A stretch of 22,151 nucleotides of DNA from Ophiothrix spiculata (taxonomy: Eukaryota > Echinodermata > Ophiuroidea > Amphilepidida > Ophiotrichidae). The position numbers and the translations under genes were made by a program. The first letter of the stretch is position 1. Each line of letters starts with the position of its first letter. The DNA is taken from NCBI GenBank assembly GCA_000969725.1, contig JXSR01S043510.1; one strand, given 5' to 3'. Positions 1-9,951 of the stretch are shown one piece after another. The notes below the pieces were generated by a model. That model searched no databases and was not told the DNA's origin. It saw only the letters and a list, made by a program, of their open reading frames with translations.

Positions 1-224
1 TGCATGTCTTGATCCCACCAGTGAGCACCATTATCAACAATAAAATTATTGATTTAATGTTTATGCTAGGTTTTGTGGCCATTTAAAAGTGAAATTTTCC
101 AATTTTCAGTCACAAACGTTACTTTGGAATCACCCATTACAAATAATATGCTGCGGAAGTACTGCTTGCCGGAGTTTGATAACTGCGAACTCGATTCCGC
201 CGAACTATAATCCCCAGCAATGGT

Positions 225-632
225 TATTATAAAGACTCCCAAAAAAGTATCGCCTCGCCTCGAAATAATGGCTCGTGCGCAAATACGGTACTCGCAAACG
301 TAATTTGAATATATTGTGAACAAGTGCTGGAGTTTCAGCTTTCATTTGACACCCTATTTTTGATAATTGACTGAGAAACACCGAAATTATGAACATTTAA
401 ATCCCTCGAGGTCAATTTTAAAAAGTTGCTAATTTCATTTTTAGCACTGTACAAACCAGTAGCTCAGACGTAGGGATCAAGATGAGGTGAGTTTGGTCAT
501 TGAAGCTCGCGTTTTTTTTCCAAACCATATGTCATCGGATTCTAACGAATATCCATCAAGATATTGCTTTTGTTTTCATCTGATTAATGATGTGAAACAA
601 TATGAAACTTCAGATTCAGCTGCATTACTAGC

Positions 633-669
<37 letters not shown>

Positions 670-1128
670 GTTATTCGTCCTCTGTGTGGTCTGGTACCTG
701 CTCCATGTCTTTAATTGCAGTATTGACTACCAATTGAATGTCGTTTCTCTAGTTATGTCATTTTTTCATTATTTATAACAATGAATTAATGAAAATTTAA
801 TGAAAACATCCATATCTTGATAATGCTTAGATACCAATGACCGCGTGTTCCAGTGACTAAACTCACCTCATTATCATCCTTACTCTTGCGTTACTGGTTT
901 GTACAATGCGAAAAATGAAATTAGCAACTTTTAAAAATCTACCTTGAGGGTTTTAAAAGTTCATAACTTCAATATTTCTCAGTCAATTGTCAAAAATAAG
1001 GTGTCAAATGAAAGCTGAAATTTCAGCGCTTGTATACAAATTCTTAACATTACGTTTGCGAGTTCCGTATTGGCGCACGAGCCATTTTTTCGAGGTGAGG
1101 CGATACTTTTTTGGAAGTCTTTATATCC
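225..1128. repeat. Long inverted repeat (foldback) around a poly(A) core
   Basis: The stretch from about 225 to 590 is repeated in reverse complement from about 780 to 1128. Clear anchors are the block reading aaaaaagtatcgcctcgc at 240 and its complement near 1100, the block tttcagctttcatttgacac at 335 and its complement near 1010, and gtacaaaccagta at 450 matched at 890. Inner parts of the arms (gaggtgagttt at 484 and its complement near 865) align with small indels. Arms are diverged but clearly homologous, so the whole could fold into a hairpin with a loop of roughly 190 bases. Similarity fades at both outer ends and I could not define a target duplication. Reading frames across the arms mirror each other and are not taken as genes. 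It is probably an old foldback transposon or an inverted duplication of a dispersed repeat. Confidence 0.75.
636..667 (+). repeat. Poly(A) run, 32 bases
   Basis: This is an uninterrupted run of 32 A in the loop of the surrounding inverted repeat. It could be the tail of a retroposed sequence on the + strand or simple slippage. No flanking target duplication was found. Confidence 0.9.
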
Positions 1129-1439
1129 CGAACTAAGATAACTAGAACTAAGTATTAGGACCATGAGTACAGTGGACTTGTATAATAATTATCACACCTT
1201 GTTTTTGTGCAAAAATATTTTATTTGTAAGATATCACTCAATAGTTTATAATGGGCCTCGCCCAGTGTTCTAACATCACAGAGGGACCAATTATTACAGG
1301 AATCGTCTCTGTCCTGAAAAACAAAAGGTTTACTCTTCGGCAATTCTTTAACTAAGTCAACAAGTGCATGGAATGATGAAGATTATGAAGAAAACTCACG
1401 ATAACACTTGTAAATCTAAGCTCAATTGTCTCTTCTTTT
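1129..1439. other. No feature recognised
   Basis: AT-rich sequence between two repeat elements. I see no coding, RNA or repeat signal in it. Confidence 0.5.
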
Positions 1440-2407
1440 GGTCTCATTTTTTAAGTTGGGACCCAAACGCGTTACATGTGTGTTTTAGTGAAATATAGCC
1501 TCTTCTTATATAAAACCCTCCGGATTTCCAAAAATATGCATCTTAAGTGCATATAAGTATATATATCCTGAAAGCTAATTTTGTCAGTAATTTCAAAATG
1601 TGCATATAAAGTCAAGCGTACAGTGTGGGTAAGAGTTATACAGGGTGAGACAAACAAAAATATCGTCAAAATGATCGTCAATTGTTTGACATCCAGACAA
1701 GAAATAGGATTTGTATATAAAAAGTCAATGTGTTGAACATAGAGTTTAGGCTATTGGCCATCCATACATATCAGAAAAAAGTTCATCATCAACGTTGCAT
1801 ACATTATACAGGGTGTTACAAATTTAGGAGTTTATTGCAGCTTGTAGTGTTTATATTCAGTGAAGTGTGTCCTGTGCATAAGATTTAGCAAATAAGCATT
1901 GTATTTAACATTGCTTAACCTGATGAAGCAAATATGAATCTCAATTTTGTTATTTGAGTAATTTTAAGATTGATTAAATTGATTAAAACTCTCCTCTTGT
2001 TAACAATTGATATAATTAATTTCAACTTTCTACTCCACGCCCCAAGACCTCATTGCCATCCCCTCTATCATCTTCTTGAACTAAAACGTCCTCTTTTACC
2101 TATTTTACCACTTATTTGCCCTTATATCCTCCTCTACCTCCTCTTTGATACAATTACTCCTCCTCCTCCTCTTCCTCCTCCACCACCCCTGGCTAATTAC
2201 GTTTATCGAACCGTAGCAATTACTGATTAAATTATTTATTTTTTTATTCTTCTGAAAATGAAAGACCATTAATCTAGCTTTCAATTGAGCCCCCAAACAA
2301 GTCTATTTTGGTTCCCATAGTGAAAATATACTGAAAAAGAACATATATTTTACATAGAAATGTAACAAAACCACCTTTTATTGGGTCCCAACTTAAAAAA
2401 TGAGACC
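1440..2407. mobile_element. Non-autonomous TIR element (MITE-like), perfect 27-bp ends
   Basis: Bases 1440-1466 and 2381-2407 are exact reverse complements over 27 bp. The left end begins ggtctcattttttaag and continues into ttgggacccaa. The ~970 bp between them codes for no recognisable protein. Inside are two orphan starts of the form TA-CAGGGTG (1641 and 1809), which resemble ends of Tc1/mariner elements, and a pyrimidine-rich tract. Flanks (cttctttt before, ctttactttc after) do not give a clean target duplication, so the superfamily cannot be assigned. It could also be two copies of a shorter inverted motif rather than one element. Confidence 0.6.
2035..2195. repeat. Pyrimidine-rich low-complexity tract (CTC/CCT)
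   Basis: The + strand is dominated by C and T, ending in a run of cctcctcct-type triplets at 2158-2190. It gives a spurious proline- and leucine-rich reading frame. This is strand-asymmetric low-complexity DNA, not a gene. Confidence 0.7.
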
Positions 2408-3008
2408 CTTTACTTTCTTTAATGACATTATTTAGACTATCTGTATGATTTTGCCTCTATCTATGTAATAGTAGACATAAAGCTAGTGAAATATACATGC
2501 AATTCACTTTGAGTAAATCCATTTATATAATGAAGAACAAATAAAAATGGATATTCATTAGCCGTTTTATTAGACACTAACAAATGATATTAATTGAACA
2601 GGTTATTCCAAAAGGTGTTATGTCTATACCATGGTGATTGTTTGGGAAAAAACGTTTTTTAATATCTTTATTTACTTTAAGATGACAGACATTTGTTATT
2701 TCTGACAAAGTTAAAGTCTCAAATCAATTAAAAAAATATATATAGGGTAGATAGTCAGATTTTACGTATTTCTTTCCTTACGTGACTGACTGCCAGTCAG
2801 TTCGAAGGGATATTGCACACAAGGGACTTATATATATATATTTCACCAACACGCGCGGGGCTTTTAATGCCGATTAGTTGGTTACGATAGCCAACGATTT
2901 ATAACACTTTGTTTGGATAAGTTGCCATTTGGAAAGAGGCACAGAAATTATCTTTCTTGATTCTGCGTGTTGGTTTTAGATATATTCAGACAAACTTGAA
3001 TATTCATA
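2408..3008. other. No gene; short TA runs only
   Basis: AT-rich sequence with a short (TA)n run near 2830-2842. Nothing else was recognised. Confidence 0.5.
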
Positions 3009-3425
3009 TACAGGATGGACCAATAAAAGCGTTATTGAAGTTCAATGTCACGTAACTTACAATTGGAAAACAATTAGAGAATAACGTTTTTATATTCATA
3101 AACTATGGTATCCTGTTCGTGTATGGTGAAAATTTCATGTCAAACAAAGCTTGCATTGCAAAGTTATTGTCATTTGCGCAAAAATCGCCGAATTCCACTT
3201 TGTCCACGGCCGGGAATACTTTAATGTTCGCTAAAATCATAATTAAGTCTACAATCAGCATGTTTTTTATTTCTTTATGACGTTGATGCTTATCATCATC
3301 GTATTAAAGGTGCATATCATTGACTGAGAGTGCTACTGACATGCATGCATGCATCGCAATAACATAAGTATGGTGTACTTGCATAATAATCTAAAGAACT
3401 GGTTGAGCGCGAAGTTCAAATCGGC

Positions 3426-3770
3426 AAAGACCGTGCATTTGTTTGGTCATTTTCATTTATGACGACGGTTCGTAAGGCGGGAAGAGGAGGCCGTTCACAA
3501 GTCGCGAGAGAACATTTATTGCTGAACCCTATTTTAGAACTGGTAGCTGAGCTTACTCTGTAAATAGTATGTGTAGATGGCACACGTACATTAGGAATGA
3601 TTTTCCTAATGCATGTGTACCATCTCCACAGACTATTTACAGAGTTAGAACAAAGTTTCACCCCTTTGGTACTGTTTTGAACAGGGATAAAGAAAATAGC
3701 GGGATGTTGAACAGAGAGATCTGCAGCAAACATTGCTGCTGTAAATGCAGAACTCATCTCTCGATGCAAC
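3426..3770 (+). pseudogene. Transposase N-terminal helix-turn-helix relic (Tc1/mariner-like)
   Basis: A + strand frame from 3569 reads FPNACVPSPQTIYRV, then KF, then GTVLNRDK. This fits the helix-turn-helix found at the N-terminus of many invertebrate IS630/mariner transposases (general pattern FP-x-VPS-x-TIYR-x-KF-x-TGSVL). After a frame change near 3700 the similarity seems to continue as TERSAANIAAVNAEL, as expected for the linker after that domain. Upstream, from 3426, a frame reading KDRAFVWSF and later VRKAGRGGRSQVARE may be the first helices. A stop at 3547 and frame shifts make it inactive, and no catalytic domain follows before the right TIR. Its normal role would be TIR binding during transposition. 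The domain call rests on motif memory; the inverted duplication at 3555-3645 disrupts the frame. Confidence 0.6.
3555..3645. repeat. 43-bp inverted duplication inside transposase relic
   Basis: Arms 3555-3597 and 3603-3645 are reverse complements with a few mismatches, separated by 5 bases. Outer ends are actctgtaaatagt and actatttacagagt. The right arm carries the codons for the FPNACVPSPQTIYRV motif, and the left arm carries the same motif on the opposite strand. It therefore looks like a small inverted duplication of the helix-turn-helix codons. Confidence 0.85.
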
Positions 3771-4426
3771 TTCCTTCCTTCATCACATTCTTTAATCTAA
3801 TTAGTAGGCCTAAAGCAAAATTAATCAGCTAATTAAGACAGATGTTATAACCAACTTATGTGCATCCATGTAAACTTGCCCCGTGGACAAACCTGATTTT
3901 AACTATTTTTGCGCAAATGGCAATAACTTCGCGATGCAAGCTTTGTTTGACATGAAATTTTCACCATACAAGATACCATAATTTATAAATATATAAAAAA
4001 TATTCTCGATTTTTTTTCAAATTTTAAGTTACGTGACATTGAACTTAAATAACGCTTTTATGGGTCCACCCTGTAGATGTGCGCTTTCACTGCAGACAAT
4101 AACTACTCTCTTTTACTATCGTCTATAGAAGATAGTACATTTTTTATAGATATTCATTCAGTATATCGGTTTACCTCGTGAACAACAATGTTAATTACAC
4201 AGATATGAGTCAATATTTCTAAGCATGTTAAATAATCACTTTTGAATGACTATAGATGAATAAGTCGGGGAAAAGCACGTCGCAGACTTTTTTGACTCCA
4301 TATGATCCTCTTGATTTGAAAAAAAAAAATATACAATCAGAGCTTGCAGGTCCCCTTTTTAGGTGTCTAATTTACCGACCGAGATGACTCCTAAAAAGAG
4401 CCATGCAAGACTTCTGGCTAAGGGAC

Positions 4427-4861
4427 GAACATTTGTCCCTGAGATGACACTCGGAGAATCTTTGACTCCAGTTTCAGTCAAGGAAATAGGCTCTAATAAG
4501 GTGCTATCTAAACTCTGCATTGGGTTGGAACATTTGTCTTGTCCCTGACATGACAATCGGAGAATCTTTGACTCCAGTTACGGTCAAGGAACTAGGCTCT
4601 AATAAGGTGTAATCTAAACTCTGCATTTGGGGTAAAACACTTGTCCCTGACATGACAATCGGAGAATCTTTGACTCCAGTTTCAGTCAAGGAACTAGGCT
4701 CTTTTAAGGTGCCATCTAAACTCTGCATCGGGGGTAGAACATTTGTCCCTGAGATGACAATCGGAGAATCTTTGACTCCAGTTTCAGTCAAGGAAATAGG
4801 CTTTAATAAGGTATCATCTAAACTCTGCATCGGAGGTCATATATTTGTGTCTCAGATGACA
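4427..4861. repeat. Tandem array, four units of 101-107 bp plus a partial fifth
   Basis: Units start at about 4427, 4528, 4635, 4737 and 4839, each opening with a version of gaacatttgtccctgagatg and containing ggagaatctttgactccagt. The last two full units are 102 bp, which is 34 codons. Unit two carries a net insertion around 4538 (cttgtccctgaca). Most of the array is open on the minus strand in a 34-residue period (MQSLD, then SLTETGVKDSP, then SGT), with the frame changing at the unit-two insertion. The + strand has a stop in unit two. A coding minisatellite is possible, but no flanking gene was recognised. Bases just before the array (gagatgactcctaaaaag at 4381) may be a degraded further unit. 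Confidence 0.9.
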
Positions 4862-5149
4862 CGAGGGTATCCATACTGATAATATCTTACAAGGAGCCCA
4901 ACAAATGTAATTGTCATCTCATCGCAGTGATAGAGTTGGACTCTTATTAAAGGGTGAGTTAGACACTTTTATTTTTCTGTGTGTGGAGTAATTAGGCAAA
5001 TAGCGTTTAGGTAAAACGTAAACGTACAGCAGCCTCATAATCTTTTGTTATTATGAATATTCGCGTGACTGAATAACAAAGAATTCATGTTCAAGTTTAC
5101 TTAAAAAGTAACAGCGCAAAACTCTCTAGTATATATTAAACAATGTACA

Positions 5150-5545
5150 AGAAATAGAAGTAGACCCTGCACAAGAATTTGTATTTCATTGGGATTAGGA
5201 CCTTCAAGATTGTACGATAACCATAGTCAAACGTGATAAAGTAGAAGAAAATGTCAAATGTTTGACCAAATTTAAAAATTATATCTACCAGCGTGATTAA
5301 AAGTCAAACATGACTGGTTGACTTGTAGGTAATTTGCTAGTTACATTACAGAGCTTTGCACTAATATTATGAACAAGAAATAGTGTTTTATTGGGATTAC
5401 GACCTATATATTTTACGACAATCATTGTTAAACGTGATGAAGTAAAATGACAATTTTTTCAACTAAATTCAAAAAAATCATATCCATTAGCATGATTCAG
5501 ATTGGTAATTTGATAGTAACATTTTAGTTTGTTTTGTAGTTGCAT
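5150..5545 (+). repeat. Degenerate tandem duplication, period about 202 bp
   Basis: The block with acaagaa, ttgggattaggacct, acgtgataaagta and tatctaccagcgtgatt (about 5150-5350) recurs in order about 202 bp later as aacaagaaa, ttgggattacgacct, acgtgatgaagta and tatccattagcatgatt. Substitutions and small indels are frequent, so the duplication is old. Confidence 0.7.
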
Positions 5546-5901
5546 TATGAATTATATCTTCGTGATTTAAATTCATTTCTGGAAAGTTCACACAAGTGTC
5601 AACCGGTTTCATTTATCCATTATTGTGTTCATTTTAAAATATAAGATTACTGTATATGCATATTCACTTTAACCATGTTAACCTAAAACAGGTAGTATTT
5701 CTAATTTCTACAAGTTCATATATGCTGTAATTGTGATATGATATATGCACATTTTGACCGAAATGGTGTTGGAAACAATCAGGGGTAGCATAGTCCCGGG
5801 AGAAAACCCTACTAATCCTTTACGTTATTTCATTCTTCTTTATCCTGGGTTATCCCTTCAATGCACTAACACTGTTCTTCCGGGAGCCCAGTTAACAGCC
5901 T
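5546..5901. other. No feature recognised
   Basis: AT-rich sequence before the minisatellite, with no coding or RNA signal seen. Confidence 0.5.
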
Positions 5902-6453
5902 GCTAGTGCGAAGGATCTCTAGTCCTAAATTTCGCTAGTCCGAAAATGAAATGAGGTTCGCCAGTTCGAAAACGTATTTTTCTTATACATGAGGGTTCGC
6001 TAGTCCGAATTTCCAAAAAGGTCCGTCAGTCCGAAAATAAGGTTCGCTAGTCCGGATTAGAAAAAAGGTCCTAAATTACTAAAGGTTTGCTAATCCTAAG
6101 GTTTGCAAGTCCGAAAATATAAAAAAGGTCTGCTAGTCCGGAAATGAAAAAAGGTCCGCTAGTCCGAAAAAATCGGGGTTGTTAATCAACATAATCAATT
6201 ATTTTTTGGACTAGCGAATCCTTTTTATTTTCGGACTGGTGAATCTTATTTCATTTTCGGACTAGCGAACCTTTTTTTCCTTTTTTGGACGTGCGAACCT
6301 AAGGACTAGAGAACCTTTTTTAATTTGGCCTAGCGGACCTTATTTGATTCAACTTTCAAGTTCGAAGGTTCGTCAGCAGGTCCGAATGTTTGCTAATCCG
6401 AAGGTTCGCAAGTCCGAAAATGAAATAGGGTCGCTAGTCCGAAAATGAAATGT
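5902..6453. repeat. Orientation-switching minisatellite (ggttcgctagtccgaaaatg)
   Basis: Many imperfect copies of a roughly 20-30 bp word, ggttcgctagtccgaaaatg, lie in direct orientation from 5902 to about 6175. Complementary copies (ggactagcgaacctttt and variants) follow from 6207 to about 6352, then direct copies again from 6358 to 6453. The first two blocks form a large imperfect palindrome around a ~30-base spacer at 6176-6206. No terminal repeats or target duplication were found. Confidence 0.85.
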
Positions 6454-6512
6454 GATTAATAGATTTACGTTTTCTGCGAAAGACGACGATGTCTTATGAA
6501 ATATTTACAAAA

Positions 6513-6727
6513 CCAGGGCCGTAGCTAGATTGGTGTGTTGGGGTATGACCCCTCTCCCACCCACTTTTTATGAAAGTCGGCAAATTCATGTTCCTTTTGG
6601 CAAAATGGAGGAGAGGAGAAAAAGAAAAATAGAGGAGACAAAAAGAAACAGGGACGACGGGAGCCCGGAGGAGAAACTACCTTCTTTTCTCACCTACGAA
6701 GTAGGAGAAAAGAATGTTACAAAGTGA
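6513..6727 (+). mobile_element. Possible one-ended hAT-like MITE remnant
   Basis: The start cagggccgtagctag resembles the cagtggcgtagccag terminal motif of the hAT-type element at 17999. A purine-rich stretch (6606-6675, gaggagaggagaaaaag) resembles the complement of the pyrimidine-rich interior of that element. No right terminal repeat or target duplication could be found, so this is a tentative truncated copy. Confidence 0.3.
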
Positions 6728-8911
6728 CGCTTTTAGAGTAAAGACTACCAGTTGGTAAATCCAAGTCCGTGTAGGCTTAGGGCTTTACCAATCAGCAAAC
6801 CTATTACAATAAAAGACAAAAAATTATGAATCTATAAAATGCAAATACCATAGTTATAAAGAATTTGACCTACACACTAGTTGGTAAAATGACGAGAGGC
6901 AACACTTGGTAAAGAATATGGGGTGGGGCGAATTTCTAAAAGAGTTTGAAAATGATTGAGTAGAACTAATAAATATTTAATCAAACTGATCAAATAAGTA
7001 CAATTCCGACATTTGAAAACCACAACATTCGAGGGCTTTAAATCACAAGTCTAATGAAACATGTTTCCTCAAACAATTCATTGCATGTGTTGACGTGCCG
7101 AAAATGCTTCTCTTCTTGTTGTCCTACATCCAGTAATTACACTATCATACCTTTCATCATTCAATATGTACTCAAAGGCTACTTCAAAACAACGTCGTGT
7201 CGCTGATATCAAAACATACTTGGAATTAAATTCTCAATCCTCATTAATGTCTTATTCCTCCATTAGATATCATTTAATGTAACCTATATTCATTTTTAAT
7301 GCTTCCCTATGTTCCATAATGCATTTTACACACAGTTTTTAATACTTTAAGGCTACAGTCCTTTTCGCCGAACGTCTTGTTAACAAGTTTTTCCCTTCTT
7401 AAACATACATGTATCAGAATATCACAATTGTTGGTGTCAACAGACTACTTCGAAAAAGTTGGCACCTTTTTTTTTTTTTTTTTTTTTTAGCGAAACCTCA
7501 TAATTACAATCACTTCCAATGACCCAATGTCGTTGAAATTATGGTTAATTTTTTTCAAAATTTACAATCATTCCATTAAAGCTCTTGAAATTAATAATAT
7601 ATATATATTTTCCGTTACCAAAAAATGACTAATGACATCAAATATCGACTAATCTTTTATCAAAAAATAAATGTAATGACGAAAAAGACTTTTCATCGTA
7701 TTCCGTTAAGCAAACATAGCATTCTAGAGACGAGTTAATGTCGAAACTAATCAATTTTTCTGAAAACAAATTGATAATACGTCGAAAAATACAAGATAGA
7801 GATTTGACACATTTTTGTAATCAACTAGTCAGATGCGTGTGTTCTCAAAGACAATTTTTTTTCTGAAACCTCATGTTTATCATGACAAAAAAGCTTCACT
7901 ATTTAGTGTATTTTGTAATCACATTTTTGGCCAAAATTTAATAAATTCCGTGTGTTTTTGAGGCGACACAATCCTGTGTCGAAATAAATACACCAGGGTG
8001 TCCAAAAGTAGAGCCCAACTATTAATTAAGCAATAAAAAAGCGCGCACCAACAGTCTTCTGTTATCAGTTAATAGGAACAGCGCATTTGTAAGTATACCA
8101 GATTGCATCCACAATTTCGAATAGACAAAAAAAAAACCTATAAACACTGACGTAGTTAATGAAGCTGTGTGGTTCAAAGAAAATAAAAATCGGGGTTAAT
8201 CGATGTTCTTGGTTCATGCTTTTATTCTGGGCAAAGAACAATCGCAATTTAACGTTTCCTAATAAAAAAAAATGTGCACGTGATGTTCAGTCACGCATGA
8301 TCAACTTCGCGGCGATTTAATATAAACAATTGTAATTTGATATGAGTTAATCCGATGTAAATTACTTTTCAATATCACATATTTAATGAAGCGCTCTTGT
8401 GGTAAAGCTACAGGAATACACATTTTGAATTTATAAAGAAAAGAGTGAATTATGCTTATTTTTTATGGTTGAACATGCTGAAGAGTGATAAATCCGATAA
8501 AAGCTTTTGCGTTGCAAAATCAGTCAATTTTTAACATTTTTTTTTAAATAAAAAATATGGCAATATAGCAAAAACTGTAATAAGTTTTGCTGCTCTGCTT
8601 TAAGCACTTAAAGTTTAGATAGTTCCCCGGGATAGTTCTAATACATTTGCCCCTCACAACCTTACAATAATTAGAGTGTGGGACATTAATACTTGTGTAT
8701 AACATTGATTGGAAGTGCTTAGGAATAACATTTCTTGCCTTTTTGAGAAAATATAAACCGGAGAAGACTTTCTTTTTTACTTGAGTTCAACTTGATTATG
8801 GCAGCACAATTTTTCATCAACTACAAATCAAAGATGTTTACAGTGCAATTCTTTGCGGATTAAACCATTAATATGCGAATGAAGAGATTTATACGTGCTG
8901 GTTGAAGACAT
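6728..8911. other. Gene-poor AT-rich stretch with one T run
   Basis: I see no conserved reading frame, RNA gene or tandem array here. Local features are a 22-base T run at 7467-7488, a short (TA)n run near 7598, and an isolated gggtgtcc at 7996 that resembles a Tc1/mariner end but has no partner. The only open frame of note (8065-8247, minus) is short and matches no family I know. Confidence 0.6.
7467..7488 (+). repeat. Poly(T) run, 22 bases
   Basis: This is an uninterrupted T run, possibly the complement of a retroposon tail. No flanking duplication was identified. Confidence 0.9.
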
Positions 8912-9217
8912 GAAATAGTAAATTTAAAACAATGCATCAGCACTCACGTTTTTAGTCGAATAATTTCAGTGCAACCCTTCTCCGTCCTCAGCGATTGGTA
9001 TCTGAGTTATGTCTGACGTCTGATTTCCTGTTCTGGACGTTACACTCTAAAAAATGTTAAATATAAAAAGAGTAAAATTTAACTCAATATGGTATTTAAA
9101 AGGTGATCACCTAGTTTTTGAGTAACTCTTACTCAACCACGATTGGGTAAAAGAATACCAAACACATTGATTTAAAATTGACTCTGTCTTGGTGTAAAAT
9201 CTAAAGCTATCCATAGA

Positions 9218-9450
9218 GTTAAAAAGGTGATCACCTCATTTTTAGAGTTAAATTTAAACCTTAATGGAGTTAAATTTAAACCTCTTAATGGAGTTAAAAA
9301 GGTGATTACCTAGTTTTGGAGTTACATTTAAACCTCTATGGAGTTAAAAAGGTGATCACCTCGTTTTTGGAGTTAAATTTAAACCTTGTAATGGAGTTGA
9401 AAATGGGATCCGACCTCATTTGTGGAGTTGAATTTACACCCAATAATGGA
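9218..9450 (+). repeat. Minisatellite with 12-bp palindrome aggtgatcacct
   Basis: About five units of roughly 45-55 bp follow the scheme ggagttaaaaaggtgatcac, then ct plus a T-rich stretch, then gagttaaatttaaacc. The palindrome aggtgatcacct is exact at about 9103, 9228 and 9350, and is altered to aggtgattacct near 9300. Units differ by small indels, and the last one is degenerate. Confidence 0.85.
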
Positions 9451-9951
9451 GTTAGTGGGCGATGGGGATTTTAGGAATTCGAAGGAAAATTTGCGGAACT
9501 TGTTTTCCTTTCAGTGACAGTGTACATGTTTGTTGGACCTGTCGTTGTCATGTTTGAATTGATTTTGTTGTACAGCTGTACGGCCCTAGCCTAGGTGAGG
9601 GGGTCGACTTCCAGCACTCACCAGACAGAAGGAGTTGCGCTCCCTCCAGCCCCTCGAATGACCTATAAGCTACAGGGAATTTGCCAATTTCCCCCTAAAA
9701 AATCGATTGTACACAGATTGTTTACCAACCTGGTCTCCCATCTCCGAAGCTTTCAAGTTAAGCTTAGACCTAACTGTATTGCTGTACTGCAACACCCACA
9801 TGGTCAGGTACGGTACAGCTGAACAACGAAATCAATTCAAACGTGACAAAGACAGATTCAACAAACATGTACACTGTCACTGAAAACAAGTTGAACAACT
9901 TACTTACCCGTAAATTTTCCTTCGAACTCCGAAAATCCCCACCCACTAACT
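9450..9951. repeat. Inverted repeat forming the core of the 9043 element
   Basis: The arm 9450-9590 and the arm 9807-9951 are reverse complements with modest divergence. Shared blocks are gttagtggg, ggggatttt, ttcgaaggaaaattt, cagtgacagtgtacatgttt and tttgaattgatttcgttg-like sequence. The ~215-bp centre (9591-9806) is less AT-rich than its surroundings and shows no recognised function. Confidence 0.85.

Larger units (their letters stand above)
3011..4073 (+). mobile_element. Deleted Tc1/mariner (IS630-type) element with ~180-bp TIRs
   Basis: The left end (TA then caggatggaccaataaaagc, 3011) and the right end, whose complement begins cagggtggacccataaaagc (ending 4073), are inverted repeats. 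They stay alignable for about 180 bp, to about 3190 on the left and from about 3900 on the right. Shared blocks include the acgtgacattgaactt region and the one reading aagctttgtttgacatgaaa. Both ends abut a TA dinucleotide (3009-3010 and 4074-4075), the target duplication typical of this superfamily. The interior keeps fragments of a transposase N-terminal helix-turn-helix on the + strand but has no room for the catalytic DDE domain, so the copy is a non-autonomous deletion derivative. TIRs this long are unusual compared with classical mariners. The other long-TIR element at 15160 has a related plan. Confidence 0.85.

Noticed and set aside
66..396. Minus-strand open frames across the first inverted repeat
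   Set aside because: They are mirrored in the second arm, have no conserved motif and are explained by the repeat.
1970..2230. Proline- and leucine-rich + strand frame
   Set aside because: It is a by-product of a CTC-rich low-complexity tract inside a non-coding element.
4427..4861. CRISPR-like array
   Set aside because: The whole unit is repeated without unique spacers, the period is ~102 bp and the context is eukaryotic. The same applies to 21245-21389.
7985..8010. Tc1/mariner end at gggtgtccaaaagtag
   Set aside because: There is no TA-c start in the expected form and no inverted partner in the window.
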